Assembly: GCF_007990755.1 (NCBI RefSeq)
Contig: NZ_BJXA01000025.1
Span: 1 to 64,000 of the forward strand
Source: Nocardia ninae NBRC 108245
Lineage (GTDB): Bacteria > Actinomycetota > Actinomycetes > Mycobacteriales > Mycobacteriaceae
Length of the DNA stretch: 64,000 nt
Direction: 5' to 3'
The notes below the pieces were generated by a model, which was not told where the DNA came from, did no database searches, and saw only the letters and a program-made list of their open reading frames with translations. Shown one piece after another: positions 16,806-26,118 of the stretch. The number at the start of each line of letters is the position of its first letter. Position 1 is the stretch's first letter. Made by a program: the position numbers and the translations under genes.

Positions 16806-18128
16806 ATGCGATGCACAGTCTTCGGAACCGGGTACCTCGGGGCCACGCACGCAGCGTGCATGGCCGAGCTCGGGCATGACGTCATCGGGGTGGATGTCGA
16901 CCCGGGCAAGGTCGCGAAGCTGTCCGATGGCGTGGTGCCGTTCTACGAACCCGGTCTCGAGGACGTGCTGCGGCGCAATCTCGACACCGGCAGGCTGCGC
17001 TTCACCACCTCCTATGCCGAGGCGGCGGCGCACGCCGACGTGCATTTCCTCGGGGTGGGGACGCCGCAGAAGAAGGGCGAGTACGCCGCCGACCTGAAGT
17101 ACGTGCACGCCGTGGTCGATACCCTCGCGCCGATGCTGGAGCGCCCGTCGGTGATCATCGGCAAGTCGACCGTGCCGGTCGGCACGGCCGCGGCGCTCGG
17201 CACCAGGGCGCGGCGGCTGACCTCGACCGACGTCGAGGTGGCCTGGAACCCGGAGTTCCTGCGCGAGGGCTTCGCGGTGAAGGACACGCTGCGCCCGGAT
17301 CGTCTTGTGCTGGGAGTGGATCGGGAGCGGCCGGGCGCGGGCTGGGTCGAGGACATGGTGCGCGAGATCTACGCGGAACTGATCGCCGACGAGGTGCCGT
17401 TCCTGCTGACCGATTTGGCCACCGCCGAATTGGTGAAAGTATCGGCGAATGCCTTTCTGGCAACCAAGATTTCGTTCATCAACGCGGTATCGGAAGTATG
17501 CGAGGCGACCGGCGCCGATGTGACGATGCTGGCCGACGCGCTCGGTTACGACGCCCGCATCGGACGCCGATTCCTCAATGCCGGACTGGGTTTCGGCGGC
17601 GGTTGTCTGCCGAAGGATATTCGGGCCTTCATGGCCCGCTCCGGTGAACTCGGCGCCGACCACGCGGTGGCATTTCTGCGTGAGGTGGACAACATCAACA
17701 TGCGCCGCCGTACCAAGGTGGTGGACATGGCCGCCCGCGCCTGCGGCGGTTCGCTGCTCGGCGCGAATGTCGCGGTGCTCGGCGCGGCGTTCAAACCGGA
17801 ATCCGACGATGTTCGCGATTCGCCCGCGCTGAATGTGGCGGGCATGATCCAGCTGCACGGCGCGGTGGTGACGGTGTATGACCCTAAGGCGCTGGAGAAT
17901 TCGCGCCGGGTGTTCCCGACCCTGAACTACGCGACCTCGGTGACGGAGGCCTGTGAGCGAGCCGACGTTGTGTTGGTGCTCACCGAATGGGACGAGTTCA
18001 CGGCGCTGCGCCCGGAGGATTTGAATAGGGTAGTTCGGACAAAATCCATCATCGACGGGAGGAATTGTCTCAATCGTGCCAACTGGCGGGCGGCCGGATG
18101 GGTGTACGCGGGACTCGGTACGCCGTAG
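16806..18128 (+). CDS. udgA: UDP-glucose/GDP-mannose dehydrogenase family protein
   Basis: A 440-residue nucleotide-sugar dehydrogenase that oxidises the C6 hydroxyl of UDP-glucose (by homology) to UDP-glucuronate using NAD. The N-terminal Rossmann motif is VFGTGYLGATHAACMAELGH. The central helical segment carries the family signature KISFINAVSEVCEATGADV, and the catalytic Cys267 lies in GFGGGCLPKD. The C-terminal UDP-binding domain includes AFKPESDDVRDSPAL. The gene corresponds in position to mycobacterial Rv0322 (udgA). The product would feed cell-wall or capsular polysaccharide synthesis. The start has a near-match -10 box (TATCAA) at leaderless spacing. Confidence 0.88.
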   Translation: MRCTVFGTGYLGATHAACMAELGHDVIGVDVDPGKVAKLSDGVVPFYEPGLEDVLRRNLDTGRLRFTTSYAEAAAHADVHFLGVGTPQKKGEYAADLKYVHAVVDTLAPMLERPSVIIGKSTVPVGTAAALGTRARRLTSTDVEVAWNPEFLREGFAVKDTLRPDRLVLGVDRERPGAGWVEDMVREIYAELIADEVPFLLTDLATAELVKVSANAFLATKISFINAVSEVCEATGADVTMLADALGYDARIGRRFLNAGLGFGGGCLPKDIRAFMARSGELGADHAVAFLREVDNINMRRRTKVVDMAARACGGSLLGANVAVLGAAFKPESDDVRDSPALNVAGMIQLHGAVVTVYDPKALENSRRVFPTLNYATSVTEACERADVVLVLTEWDEFTALRPEDLNRVVRTKSIIDGRNCLNRANWRAAGWVYAGLGTP

Positions 18129-18266
18129 AGTTGCGTCGCGAAGGCGGGGACTATTGCCGGACGATTAGTCCTGCCGTAGGCACGGTCGCTCTTCGACGGT
18201 ATGGTCCGGGGAGCGGGCCTTCGCGCGGGCTCGCATGTCGTGAAGTGTGAACGAGATGGGCAGCTG

Positions 18267-19568
18267 ATGAGTTCGGTACTGGGAGTTTCGGTGGGGGCCG
18301 GCGCTGTCCGTATGGCGCGGCCACACACCGGGAACCCCCACGGCCACGTCGAGGCGCACTCGTTCGATCTGCAGACCATTCCGGTTGCCGGGCAGACCGT
18401 GGAGGAGCTGGCCGCCGAGGCCGTCGGCGTCACGCTGGAGACCACCCCCGACATCATCGCCACCGCCATCGCCTACCGCAGCGAGCAGCACGCCCGCGCG
18501 CTCCGCGCCGCCATGGCACGCCAGCAGCTGACCAACTACGAACTCGTCCCCGAGGTCGTCGCCGCGCTCGAATTCGCGCAGTCCACCGGCGATATTCGCG
18601 GTATCTCCTCGCTGGTCGTCTACGACCTCGGCAGCTCCGGACTCACCGTGAGCGTGGTCGACACCCAGTCGCGTGAGGTCCGCTACAGCGAACGCACCAG
18701 CGATATCAGCGGCGACTACCTCGACTCGCTGATCCGCGAACAGCAGATCGCCTCCGGCCGGATCGCGCACCCGCCGGACGCCGCGGGCCTGGCCGTCCTG
18801 GACGGGCTGTGCCGCGAAGCCAAGGAACAACTGTCCTCCAACACCGCCGTCGCGCTGCCCAGCGAACAGGGCCTGGTGCTACTGGCGCAGGAAAATTTCG
18901 AATCGCTGATCATGCTGGCGATCGAGTCGTCGGCCCGGATGGCCCGCGACGTGATCACCCGCTCCGATCGGCCGGTGCACGGCGTGCTCGCGATCGGCGG
19001 TTGCGCGCGGATTCCGCTGGTAGCCAGGGTCCTCGAACGGTGGATGGGTGTTCCGGTCATCGTGCCGGAGAGCCCGGAGACGGTGATCGCCCGCGGCGCG
19101 GCGCTGCTGGCCCGGCCGGTCGTGCCGGAGCCGGTGGTCAGTGCTGCGGCCATGGATGCGGAGTTGTCCCCCGCCTGGTTATCGGCGCCGCCGAAACGCC
19201 GCAAGCGCGAGATCAGCGGCGCCGTGCTCACCGTCAGCGCGCTCGCGGTGGTCGCCGCGATCGGGCTCGGGCTCGGCTACGGTCCGCAAGTGCTGCAACG
19301 TGATTCCCACAGTGAGGGCTCGCCGTCGACGCCGACGACCAGCGCGCCGCGCACCACCACGCACGACCCGCAGATCGCGGTCGCACCCGCCACGCCGACG
19401 GAGACCGCCGCGGAGTCGATCGCCGCACCACCGCCGCGCCGCCCGACCACAGAGGCTCCGCCGCCGCCCGCGCCAGGCCCGAACACCATTGTGGTGCCCG
19501 GCCTTCCGCCGATCGTGGTCCCCACGATCCCGCCCGAGGTCTTCCCCTTCCCGCCGCCCCCGCGCTAG
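18267..19568 (+). CDS. Hsp70-like protein with membrane anchor and Pro-rich tail
   Basis: A 433-residue protein. The N-terminal about 290 residues form an Hsp70/actin-type nucleotide-binding region: YELVPEVVAALEFAQ, the phosphate-2 loop SLVVYDLGSSGLTVSVVD, and AIGGCARIPLVARVLERW with VIARGAALLA. No peptide-binding domain follows. One membrane span (about residues 318-338, VLTVSALAVVAAIGLGLGYG) precedes a Thr/Pro tail ending FPPPPR. The strongest phosphate-1 loop sequence at the N-terminus (GVSVGAGAVRMA) is degenerate, so ATP hydrolysis is uncertain. The start is ATG 18267. The overall plan is the same as the shorter protein at 1813. Its role is unknown; an envelope-stress role is an inference from the IniR-like neighbour of the paralogue. 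Confidence 0.75.
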   Translation: MSSVLGVSVGAGAVRMARPHTGNPHGHVEAHSFDLQTIPVAGQTVEELAAEAVGVTLETTPDIIATAIAYRSEQHARALRAAMARQQLTNYELVPEVVAALEFAQSTGDIRGISSLVVYDLGSSGLTVSVVDTQSREVRYSERTSDISGDYLDSLIREQQIASGRIAHPPDAAGLAVLDGLCREAKEQLSSNTAVALPSEQGLVLLAQENFESLIMLAIESSARMARDVITRSDRPVHGVLAIGGCARIPLVARVLERWMGVPVIVPESPETVIARGAALLARPVVPEPVVSAAAMDAELSPAWLSAPPKRRKREISGAVLTVSALAVVAAIGLGLGYGPQVLQRDSHSEGSPSTPTTSAPRTTTHDPQIAVAPATPTETAAESIAAPPPRRPTTEAPPPPAPGPNTIVVPGLPPIVVPTIPPEVFPFPPPPR

Positions 19569-19600
19569 TCAGTCGGGGACGCCGGTCGGCGCGTGCGGAA

Positions 19601-20875
19601 TCAGTTGCGCGCGTGCCGGGCTCGACGTGCCGGTGCCGCCGGCTTCCCCCGCGTACCGAACGGGCGGGCGAGCATGACGGCGATGCCGGTGGTCAGCGGG
19701 ACGGACAGGGCCAGTGCGATCCCGCCGACCGACGAGCGGGCGATCTCGATGGCGACCGCGTCACCGGTCAGCACGTCGCGAATGGAACGACCCGCGACGC
19801 TGAACAACAGCAGCAGCGGCAGCGCACCACCGGCGTAGGCGAGCACCAGGGTGTAGACGGTGCTGGCGATGTGGTCCCGCCCGACCCGCATGGCCGCCGT
19901 GAAAACCTCACGCCGAGTGGCGGACTCGTCGATCGCGGCCAGCTCGAACGCGGCCGAGGCCTGCGTGATGGTGACGTCGTTGAGCACGCCGAGCGAACCG
20001 ATGATGAACCCGGCCAGCAGCAGGCCGGTGATGCTCACGTGCTCCAGGTAGGTGGCGACGTTGGTGTTCTGCTCCTCGGACAAGCCCGTCAGATGGGTGA
20101 TCTTGATGGCGACCCAGGACAGCACCGCCGCGACGACCATCGAGGTCAGCGTGCCGAGCAGCGCCGAACTGGTGCGCAGATTCACCCCGTGCGCGAGATA
20201 CAACACGGCATAGAGGATCAAGGAGCCCGCCACCAGCGCGACCGGGATCGCGGGCTTGCCGTCCAGCAGCGCGGGCAACATGAACATCACCAGCACGGCG
20301 AAGGCGAACACCAGCCCAAGCAGGGCGCGTAGGCCACGCCAGCGCGCGACCACCACGATCACCACGACGAAGACCACGAAGATCAGCGTCAACGGGAAAC
20401 CGCGCGCGTAGTCCTCGAACGAATACATCGGGGTGCCGCTGGGATCGGTCTGCCGCACCAGCCGGATCTCGTCCCCGGCGCGCAGATCGGGTTGTCCTGG
20501 GCCGGGCGGGATTTCGAACAGCGTCTTGTTGCCCTGGTGCGGCCCGGACTCGATGGTGATCAGGCTGCGCTGGCAGGTGTAGGCGTTGTTGCGCGGCGGC
20601 TCCGGCTTCTCCACGAACACCTTGCCGATCGACGTGCTGCCGCACGGACCGACGTCCTGCATGACCACCGTGCCCGCCTCGGTCTGCACCGCACCGCCGC
20701 CCGCATTCTGCATGGGCAGCGGGATATCGATGTGCTGTTTGTCCGGCCACAGCATGACCGTGCCGAGCAGCACGAGGGCACCGATGACGGTGAGCAGGCC
20801 GACGACAACGCGTGCGGCGGTGTCACCGATCGCGATCGGACCGGAGTGGTCGTGGTGATGATGATGGTCGCTCAT
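19601..20875 (-). CDS. YibE/F-family multispan membrane protein
   Basis: A 424-residue YibE/F-like protein. A cytoplasmic His-rich start (MSDHHHHHDHSG) and one span (residues 25-45) are followed by an extracytoplasmic domain of about 110 residues with two cysteines. Seven or so further spans follow from FPLTLIFVVFVVVIVVV onward, with the family segment GFIIGSLGVLNDVTITQASAAFEL. The His cluster could bind a metal but may only reflect charge needs. The family is widespread in Gram-positives without a proven substrate. It is convergent with the Hsp70-like gene. Confidence 0.82.
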   Translation of the reverse strand: MSDHHHHHDHSGPIAIGDTAARVVVGLLTVIGALVLLGTVMLWPDKQHIDIPLPMQNAGGGAVQTEAGTVVMQDVGPCGSTSIGKVFVEKPEPPRNNAYTCQRSLITIESGPHQGNKTLFEIPPGPGQPDLRAGDEIRLVRQTDPSGTPMYSFEDYARGFPLTLIFVVFVVVIVVVARWRGLRALLGLVFAFAVLVMFMLPALLDGKPAIPVALVAGSLILYAVLYLAHGVNLRTSSALLGTLTSMVVAAVLSWVAIKITHLTGLSEEQNTNVATYLEHVSITGLLLAGFIIGSLGVLNDVTITQASAAFELAAIDESATRREVFTAAMRVGRDHIASTVYTLVLAYAGGALPLLLLFSVAGRSIRDVLTGDAVAIEIARSSVGGIALALSVPLTTGIAVMLARPFGTRGKPAAPARRARHARN

Positions 20876-21309
20876 GACCGCGCGGGGCTCCTACCCTGTC
20901 CGTCGTTGCACTGGGGGCGTTCCCCAGCGGGCAGGAACGGCTGTTGCGCCCCGAGTCGGCTGCCCGCGACCGAGCTTAAAGGATTTCATTTTCAAAAGCG
21001 CCGCGGCGAACGGAAAGGCGGGGAGTCGGCCAGGTGGCCGGGAAAGGGTTCGGAGGGGGCGGCGGAGAGCAGGGGGATGTCTCCGCCGCCCACAGGCCGG
21101 CGGCCCAGGGGGGTAGGCGGCCGAACCCGAGACCGGGTTAACCCAGGGGGGTAGGCAACCCGGCCGGGCACTCGAAAGTGCCAAGTCCTACTGTACACAA
21201 AAGTACTTCTAATGCGCTAGCTAGTCTCCAAACTTCGCGCATATCCATACATTCGGTCGGTTTATCCGCTAGAAGCGGGGCGCCGCGGTGGCCCGGCCGG
21301 GTCGCAACT
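20876..21309. other. Intergenic region with duplicated G-rich element
   Basis: The 434 bases between YibE/F (starting at 20875, minus) and the aminotransferase stop contain no convincing gene. CCCAGGGGGGTAGGC occurs twice, at 21104-21118 and 21142-21156, within a G-rich 140-base stretch. An AT-richer segment (21180-21260) with overlapping TGTACA/GTAC sequences follows. The region must contain the YibE/F promoter. Confidence 0.5.
21104..21156. repeat. Direct repeat CCCAGGGGGGTAGGC, two copies
   Basis: Two perfect 15-base copies start 38 bases apart. The first is flanked by GGCGG and GGCGGCC, giving imperfect dyad symmetry. Confidence 0.7.
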
Positions 21310-22566
21310 CTATTGGCGATAGCTCGACAAGAAGTTGCCGAAGCGCTCGATGGCTACCGCGAGATCCCTGGCCCACGGCAGCGTCACGATCCGCAGGTGA
21401 TCATGGTTGGGCCAGTTGAAGCCGGTCCCCTGCACCATCAGGATCTTCTCCTGCAGCAGCAGATCGAGGATCAGCTTCGAATCGTCATGGATCTCATGCA
21501 CATTCGGATCCAGCCGGGGGAACGCGTACAGCGCGCCCTTCGGCTTCACGCACGACACACCGGGAATCATGTTCAGCCGCTCCCACGCGACGTCACGCTG
21601 CTCCAGCAGTCGCCCGCCGGGCAGGATCAGATCCTCGATGCTCTGATGCCCGCCGAGCGCGACCTGAATCGCATGCTGCGCAGGCACATTCGGGCACAGC
21701 CTGGACGAGGCGAGCAGGTCGATGCCCTCCAGCAGACCCGACGCGTGATCCTTCGGACCGGTGATGGCCAGCCAGCCGGCGCGGTAGCCCGCCACCCGGT
21801 ACGCCTTGGACAGACCGTTGAAGGTCAGGCACAGCAGATCGGGCGCCACCGAGGCCAGCGAAATATGCTTGGCGTCGTCGTAGAGGATCTTGTCGTAGAT
21901 CTCGTCGGCGAGCAGCAGCAACTGATGCTTACGCGCAATATCGACGAGTTGCTGAAGAATTTCCGCAGAATATACGGCGCCGGTCGGATTATTCGGATTG
22001 ATCACCAGCAGAGCCTTGGTCTTGTCGGTGATCTTCGATTCGATATCGGCGATGTCGGGCTGCCAGCCGCTGGACTCGTCGCACAGGTAATGCACCGGCG
22101 TACCACCGGCCAGGCTGGTCATCGCGGTCCACAGCGGATAGTCCGGCGCCGGGATCAGCACCTCGTCACCGTTGTCCAGCAGCGCCTGCATGGTGATGGT
22201 GATCAGCTCGGAAACCCCGTTGCCCAGGTAGACGCTGTCCACGTCCAGCTCCGGGAATCCGGGCACCAGCTCGTACCGGGTGACGATCGCGCGCCTGGCC
22301 GACAGGATGCCCTTGGATTCGGAGTAGCCCTGGGCATACGGCAGCGCCGCGATGATGTCGCGCATGATCACATCGGGGGCCTCGAAGCCGAACGGCGCGG
22401 GGTTGCCGATATTGAGCTTGAGGATGCGATGACCCTCGGCCTCCAGCCGTGCTGCCTGCGCGTGTACCGGTCCACGAATCTCGTAGACGACGTTCTGTAG
22501 CTTCGTGGACTGCTCCAGCACGCGCGGCGGGCGATGCGGTAGATGACTTGGGCTCACCCGTCCCAT
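21310..22566 (-). CDS. aspC: PLP-dependent aminotransferase, AlaA/AspC type (Rv0337c-like)
   Basis: A 418-residue fold-type I aminotransferase. Visible signatures are NPNNPTG at about 190-196, DEIYDKILYD from Asp221, and the Schiff-base Lys254 in NGLSKAYRVAGYRAGW. The C-terminal Arg for the substrate carboxylate lies in HLRIVTLPW. The family transfers amino groups between pyruvate or oxaloacetate and glutamate; AlaA-type activity (alanine/glutamate) is likely from sequence style, while the name aspC follows the mycobacterial locus. It lies in the same gene order as Rv0338c/Rv0337c, although here other genes separate it from etfD. No good ribosome site precedes ATG 22566. Confidence 0.85.
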   Translation of the reverse strand: MGRVSPSHLPHRPPRVLEQSTKLQNVVYEIRGPVHAQAARLEAEGHRILKLNIGNPAPFGFEAPDVIMRDIIAALPYAQGYSESKGILSARRAIVTRYELVPGFPELDVDSVYLGNGVSELITITMQALLDNGDEVLIPAPDYPLWTAMTSLAGGTPVHYLCDESSGWQPDIADIESKITDKTKALLVINPNNPTGAVYSAEILQQLVDIARKHQLLLLADEIYDKILYDDAKHISLASVAPDLLCLTFNGLSKAYRVAGYRAGWLAITGPKDHASGLLEGIDLLASSRLCPNVPAQHAIQVALGGHQSIEDLILPGGRLLEQRDVAWERLNMIPGVSCVKPKGALYAFPRLDPNVHEIHDDSKLILDLLLQEKILMVQGTGFNWPNHDHLRIVTLPWARDLAVAIERFGNFLSSYRQ

Positions 22567-22664
22567 GGTGCCATCCGCGGCAAATGGATAAACCGCCGCT
22601 CGCCGTCAATTGCCCGTATTTCACTGGGCGGTGATGAACGGCGGGCGGGGATGTGATCAGTACC

Positions 22665-24059
22665 TCAGGAAGGAGGGTTGCCAGGCGGTATCCCCTTGGC
22701 GGCCGTGGTGCCGCAGAATTCCTCGAGCCGCTCGTCCAGGAACCGCGCTTCGACCGCGTCGCGGAAATCCGGGGCCGCGATCCGCCTGCGCACACCGGTC
22801 AGCCGCACCTCCAACTGCGCGAGGCGCTTGTCCTCGGCCAGACCGAGCACCGGCTGCAGCGCCTCGGTCGCGCCGTCGAGGCTGCCGTTGATCAGATGCG
22901 CGGCGGCGCAGTCGACCCGGGCCAGCGATTCGGCACCGTAGGACCGTTGCTCCGACGGACCGCTCGCGTACAGATCGATGGCGCGCTGGGTGGCGGCCAA
23001 GGCGAGCTCGGCCTCCCCGAGATGGATGTAGGTGGCGCCCGCGTAGTACTGCGCCTTGGCGTCGTTGAAGCCGAACACCCCACCCACCTCGTCGTGCAGG
23101 GTGTCGGTTTCGGACACCTCGCGGGCATCGTCGGCGGCGCGGATGCAGCGATCCGCCTCCGCCGAACTGCCCAGCCGGGACCAGATCCGGGCCTCGATAT
23201 TGAGCAGTCGCACCTTCGCCGTCGCCGACTCGGCGAACTCCTGCCCGCTCTGCGCCAGCTGCACGCCCCGGCGCGGCCGCTCCGACCAGTACTCGATCAG
23301 CGCGTGCATGCCACGGGTCCAGGCCCGCAACCCGTTGTGGCCACACAGTTCGGAGTAGGCCCAGGCCGCTCTGATCTGTTCACCCGCCGAGTCGTAGTAG
23401 CCGAGATCGGTACTGGCGTTGGCGAGCAACCCGGACAGGGTGCCCGCCAGCAGGTACAGATGGCTGGTGTCGACCGGCCGTTGATGCCCCTCCAGCAGCC
23501 GGTAGACCCGCCGCCGGACCCGCAGCATCTCGACCATCATCGGCACCGGGGGCACGTGCACATAGTCGTTCGCGATGCGCGTCACGTCGGCATCGAGTTG
23601 CTCCAAGGTGGTAACGCCCAAGTTTGTGCTCTCCGCGTGGCCAGCGTGCTCGCTGGCCTCATGGGCAGCCGCCATGATCAGATCCCTCTCCGAAATCGCT
23701 GCTAACGCATCACCTCTCATCGCACCGGCGTCTATGAGAGCCAAAAGTTCCGCGTCGCTCGAATAGTGGACGCGCGCCGAGGTATCGGCGGACGCATCGA
23801 TTCCAGGCGGGGTCGGGCGGTCGGCCATCGATGGATCGATCATGGCCGCAAACCGTGCCCGCACAACGTCGTCCGACCTGGCCAGGGAGGTATCGAGAGC
23901 GGCTTGATTGATCGGACGTGGATGGACGCGGACGCCGCCGGCCTCCCACTTCGACACCAGGCGTTCGTGCACCCCGAGGTGTGCCGCGAACTGCCTGATG
24001 CTCATGCGCTTGGCATCGCGAAGGGCACGGGCCTCTTTACCTGACCATTGCCGGACCAC
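22665..24059 (-). CDS. XRE-family regulator with TPR-like C-terminal region
   Basis: A 464-residue regulator. Residues 8-45 form a helix-turn-helix (ALRDAKRMSIRQFAAHLGVH, then LVSKWEAGG). The remainder is a long Ala-rich helical array (for example GATYIHLGEAELALAATQRAID) typical of TPR sensor domains in actinobacterial XRE regulators. GTG 24059 has a GGAAGGG site eight bases upstream. It is divergent from a small unknown gene at 24237, a common arrangement in which such regulators control the neighbour. No ligand can be inferred. Confidence 0.85.
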   Translation of the reverse strand: MVRQWSGKEARALRDAKRMSIRQFAAHLGVHERLVSKWEAGGVRVHPRPINQAALDTSLARSDDVVRARFAAMIDPSMADRPTPPGIDASADTSARVHYSSDAELLALIDAGAMRGDALAAISERDLIMAAAHEASEHAGHAESTNLGVTTLEQLDADVTRIANDYVHVPPVPMMVEMLRVRRRVYRLLEGHQRPVDTSHLYLLAGTLSGLLANASTDLGYYDSAGEQIRAAWAYSELCGHNGLRAWTRGMHALIEYWSERPRRGVQLAQSGQEFAESATAKVRLLNIEARIWSRLGSSAEADRCIRAADDAREVSETDTLHDEVGGVFGFNDAKAQYYAGATYIHLGEAELALAATQRAIDLYASGPSEQRSYGAESLARVDCAAAHLINGSLDGATEALQPVLGLAEDKRLAQLEVRLTGVRRRIAAPDFRDAVEARFLDERLEEFCGTTAAKGIPPGNPPS

Positions 24060-24236
24060 GATGTCATCCCTTCCGAAAGAACTCTTTCCCAGGGTACGAG
24101 GGGTTTGTGAGCACGGCTACATACGAAACAGAGCTGGTACCAGAGGCAGCGGAAAGGCAGCAGAAGGCGGGCGTGCGGGCAATACCGAAACCGGGCCACG
24201 ACCGGGACCCTTGAGCAGGGAGGCAAGGAGTTCGCC

Positions 24237-24686
24237 GTGAATGTGGAGAAACTCAGGACTGTTGACGATTGGGTTGCGTTCTATCGGCACGAGTTCGGGC
24301 TACCGGTGACCGAGCGTGGCGGCTTCGTCATGCTGCCGATCACCGGCCGCGTTTGCGTTGTCCACTTGCCTACCGCCCGTGCCGAAAAGGTACGGGCCGC
24401 ACTGGATCAGCAAGGGGCCAGGGGGCCCATGCTGGCCAGGCAGATCCGGTGGAGCTTTCTGGCCGAACCGGACAGCCGGCCGGGAACGCAGGTGCTAGAG
24501 GTCCTCAACCGCCTCGACATCGGCATTCCCGCCATCGGCAGCGCCGTGATGTTGCCGACCGGCCTCGGACGGTGGACCCGGGAAGGGTGCTTCTGGGTAT
24601 CCCCGCCGAGGCGCGGCGACACGCTGCCACCGCTATCCGTCATCATCACGACGGCGCTGGCGGTGGGGGCGGGCGGCGGGGACTGA
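24237..24686 (+). CDS. Conserved hypothetical protein divergent from XRE regulator
   Basis: A 149-residue soluble protein with GTG start and AAGGAG ribosome site six bases upstream. It begins VNVEKLRTVDDWVAFYRHEF and includes GGFVMLPITGRVCVVHLP and FLAEPDSRP. I do not recognise the family with confidence. Many actinobacteria carry a small protein of this style next to an XRE regulator, sometimes compared with the N-terminal part of bifunctional primase/polymerase proteins; no catalytic residues can be picked out here. No signal peptide or membrane span is present. Confidence 0.65.
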   Translation: MNVEKLRTVDDWVAFYRHEFGLPVTERGGFVMLPITGRVCVVHLPTARAEKVRAALDQQGARGPMLARQIRWSFLAEPDSRPGTQVLEVLNRLDIGIPAIGSAVMLPTGLGRWTREGCFWVSPPRRGDTLPPLSVIITTALAVGAGGGD

Positions 24687-24829
24687 TCACGCGCCGCGAT
24701 CGGTTCCCGTTGCCGCCCGGCGCTTTACCGGACCGAATCCGCCCCATTCTCGGCAGTCGACGGGGCGGACTCGGGCCGGTGCCACCATCATCCCCGGCGC
24801 TGAAGCGGGCCATGGCGAGGAAGTCGCTT

Positions 24830-24835
24830 TAGTGT
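24830..24835 (+). promoter_or_regulatory. -10 box TAGTGT of a leaderless AraC-family gene
   Basis: TAGTGT occupies exactly -12 to -7 relative to ATG 24842, and no ribosome site is present. Confidence 0.55.
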
Positions 24836-24841
24836 TGCGGG

Positions 24842-25696
24842 ATGGGCGGTGATCGGCTGAGCGACCTGCGCGGGACGTATCAGGTGCGGGCGCACCAGAT
24901 CGTTCCCGCGTCGGCCGCAGCCTTCGCCGGCCTGGATGTCATCCGCTGCTTCGGTTTCGATGTGCTGGAGCCGAACCCGGTGCGGCGCAGGAAGATTCCG
25001 GGCGGCACGGTCAAGATCGTGTTCGCGCTGGAGGGGACCTTCGAGGGGCGCAGTCTCGACCCGACCGCACTGGTCATCGGTTTGCACGATCGGGCGGGGA
25101 CGGCCGGGCACGCCGGACGGATGCGCAGCGTGCAGGTGCAACTCGATCCGCTGACGGCGCACCGGTTACTCGGCGTGCCGATGGACGAATTACGCAATGG
25201 CGCGGTCGAACTCGCCGAGTTGCACGGGCGGTTGGCGCAGCGCCTGGCCGAGCGACTTGCCGAAACAGCTACCTGGCCGGATCGATTCGCGTTGGTGGCC
25301 GACTACTTTCGCGCGCGGTCGCGCGAGGCCGACGACAGTGCGGATCGGGCGATCACGCATGCGGTCCGACAATTGCGGCGTTCTGCGGGCAGGCTGCCGG
25401 TAGCCGATCTGGCCGCCGAAACCGGCTGGAGTGCAAGGCATTTCCGGCGTCGGTTCGCCGAGCAAGTCGGGCTGCCACCGAAAGACTACGGATCACTGCT
25501 GCGCTTCTCGGCCGCGCTCACCGCGCTGACGAACGAACCGTCGCGTGATATGAGCGTGCTCGCGGGCGATTTCGGCTACTACGACCAATCGCATCTGATC
25601 CGGGATTTCCAGCGCTTCGCCGGCGCACCGCCGGGGCGGCTGCTCGGGATGAGCATGACCCATTCGTCCAATACCGCGGTGGCCGGCGCGACATAG
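24842..25696 (+). CDS. AraC-family transcriptional regulator
   Basis: A 284-residue regulator. The N-terminal about 150 residues form a sensor domain with no clear ligand motif (GTVKIVFALEGTFEG). The C-terminal about 100 residues hold the double helix-turn-helix with LAAETGWSARHFRRRFAEQVGL and the signature GYYDQSHLIRDFQRFAGAPPGRLL. The gene is probably leaderless. It is followed 35 bases later by a small membrane protein on the same strand, the likeliest target or partner. Which signal it senses is unknown. Confidence 0.88.
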   Translation: MGGDRLSDLRGTYQVRAHQIVPASAAAFAGLDVIRCFGFDVLEPNPVRRRKIPGGTVKIVFALEGTFEGRSLDPTALVIGLHDRAGTAGHAGRMRSVQVQLDPLTAHRLLGVPMDELRNGAVELAELHGRLAQRLAERLAETATWPDRFALVADYFRARSREADDSADRAITHAVRQLRRSAGRLPVADLAAETGWSARHFRRRFAEQVGLPPKDYGSLLRFSAALTALTNEPSRDMSVLAGDFGYYDQSHLIRDFQRFAGAPPGRLLGMSMTHSSNTAVAGAT

Positions 25697-25731
25697 CGTG
25701 CACGGACCTCGACCGCGAAGGACCTGCAGCG

Positions 25732-26118
25732 ATGTCCGATTCACCGATCACCGTGCGGATGGCCGTCTTCGGCATCGGCATTCATGCGATCAACCATGTA
25801 CTCGTCCTACTGTTCTCGCCGTTCAGCTGGAACGTCGGCACCGTTTTCCATCTCACGCACGGACCGATCTACGCCGCGCTGCTGGTGCCGATTCTGCGCG
25901 GCAAGAACTGGGCGCGGATCACCATCACGGTGCTGCTCGCCGGCCAGTTCCTCGGGCGGTTCGTCGTGTGGGTGATGTTTCCGAGCACCGGCGCGCACCT
26001 GGCATTGATCGGCGGGTGGGCGTTGTCGGTGGTGGTGCTCACGCTGCTGTGGGTGCCCGGTTCGACGCGACGGTACTTTCGGCGGAGCCGCGCGCTGCCG
26101 GAGAAGCAGCGGGCCTAG
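25732..26118 (+). CDS. Small four-helix membrane protein
   Basis: A 128-residue hydrophobic protein with about four predicted spans ([60 protein letters not shown]) and a basic C-terminus. A GAAGGA ribosome site precedes ATG 25732. No family is recognised. Co-orientation and close spacing with the AraC gene suggest joint transcription. Its stop codon overlaps that of dcd on the other strand within CTAG. Confidence 0.7.
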   Translation: MSDSPITVRMAVFGIGIHAINHVLVLLFSPFSWNVGTVFHLTHGPIYAALLVPILRGKNWARITITVLLAGQFLGRFVVWVMFPSTGAHLALIGGWALSVVVLTLLWVPGSTRRYFRRSRALPEKQRA

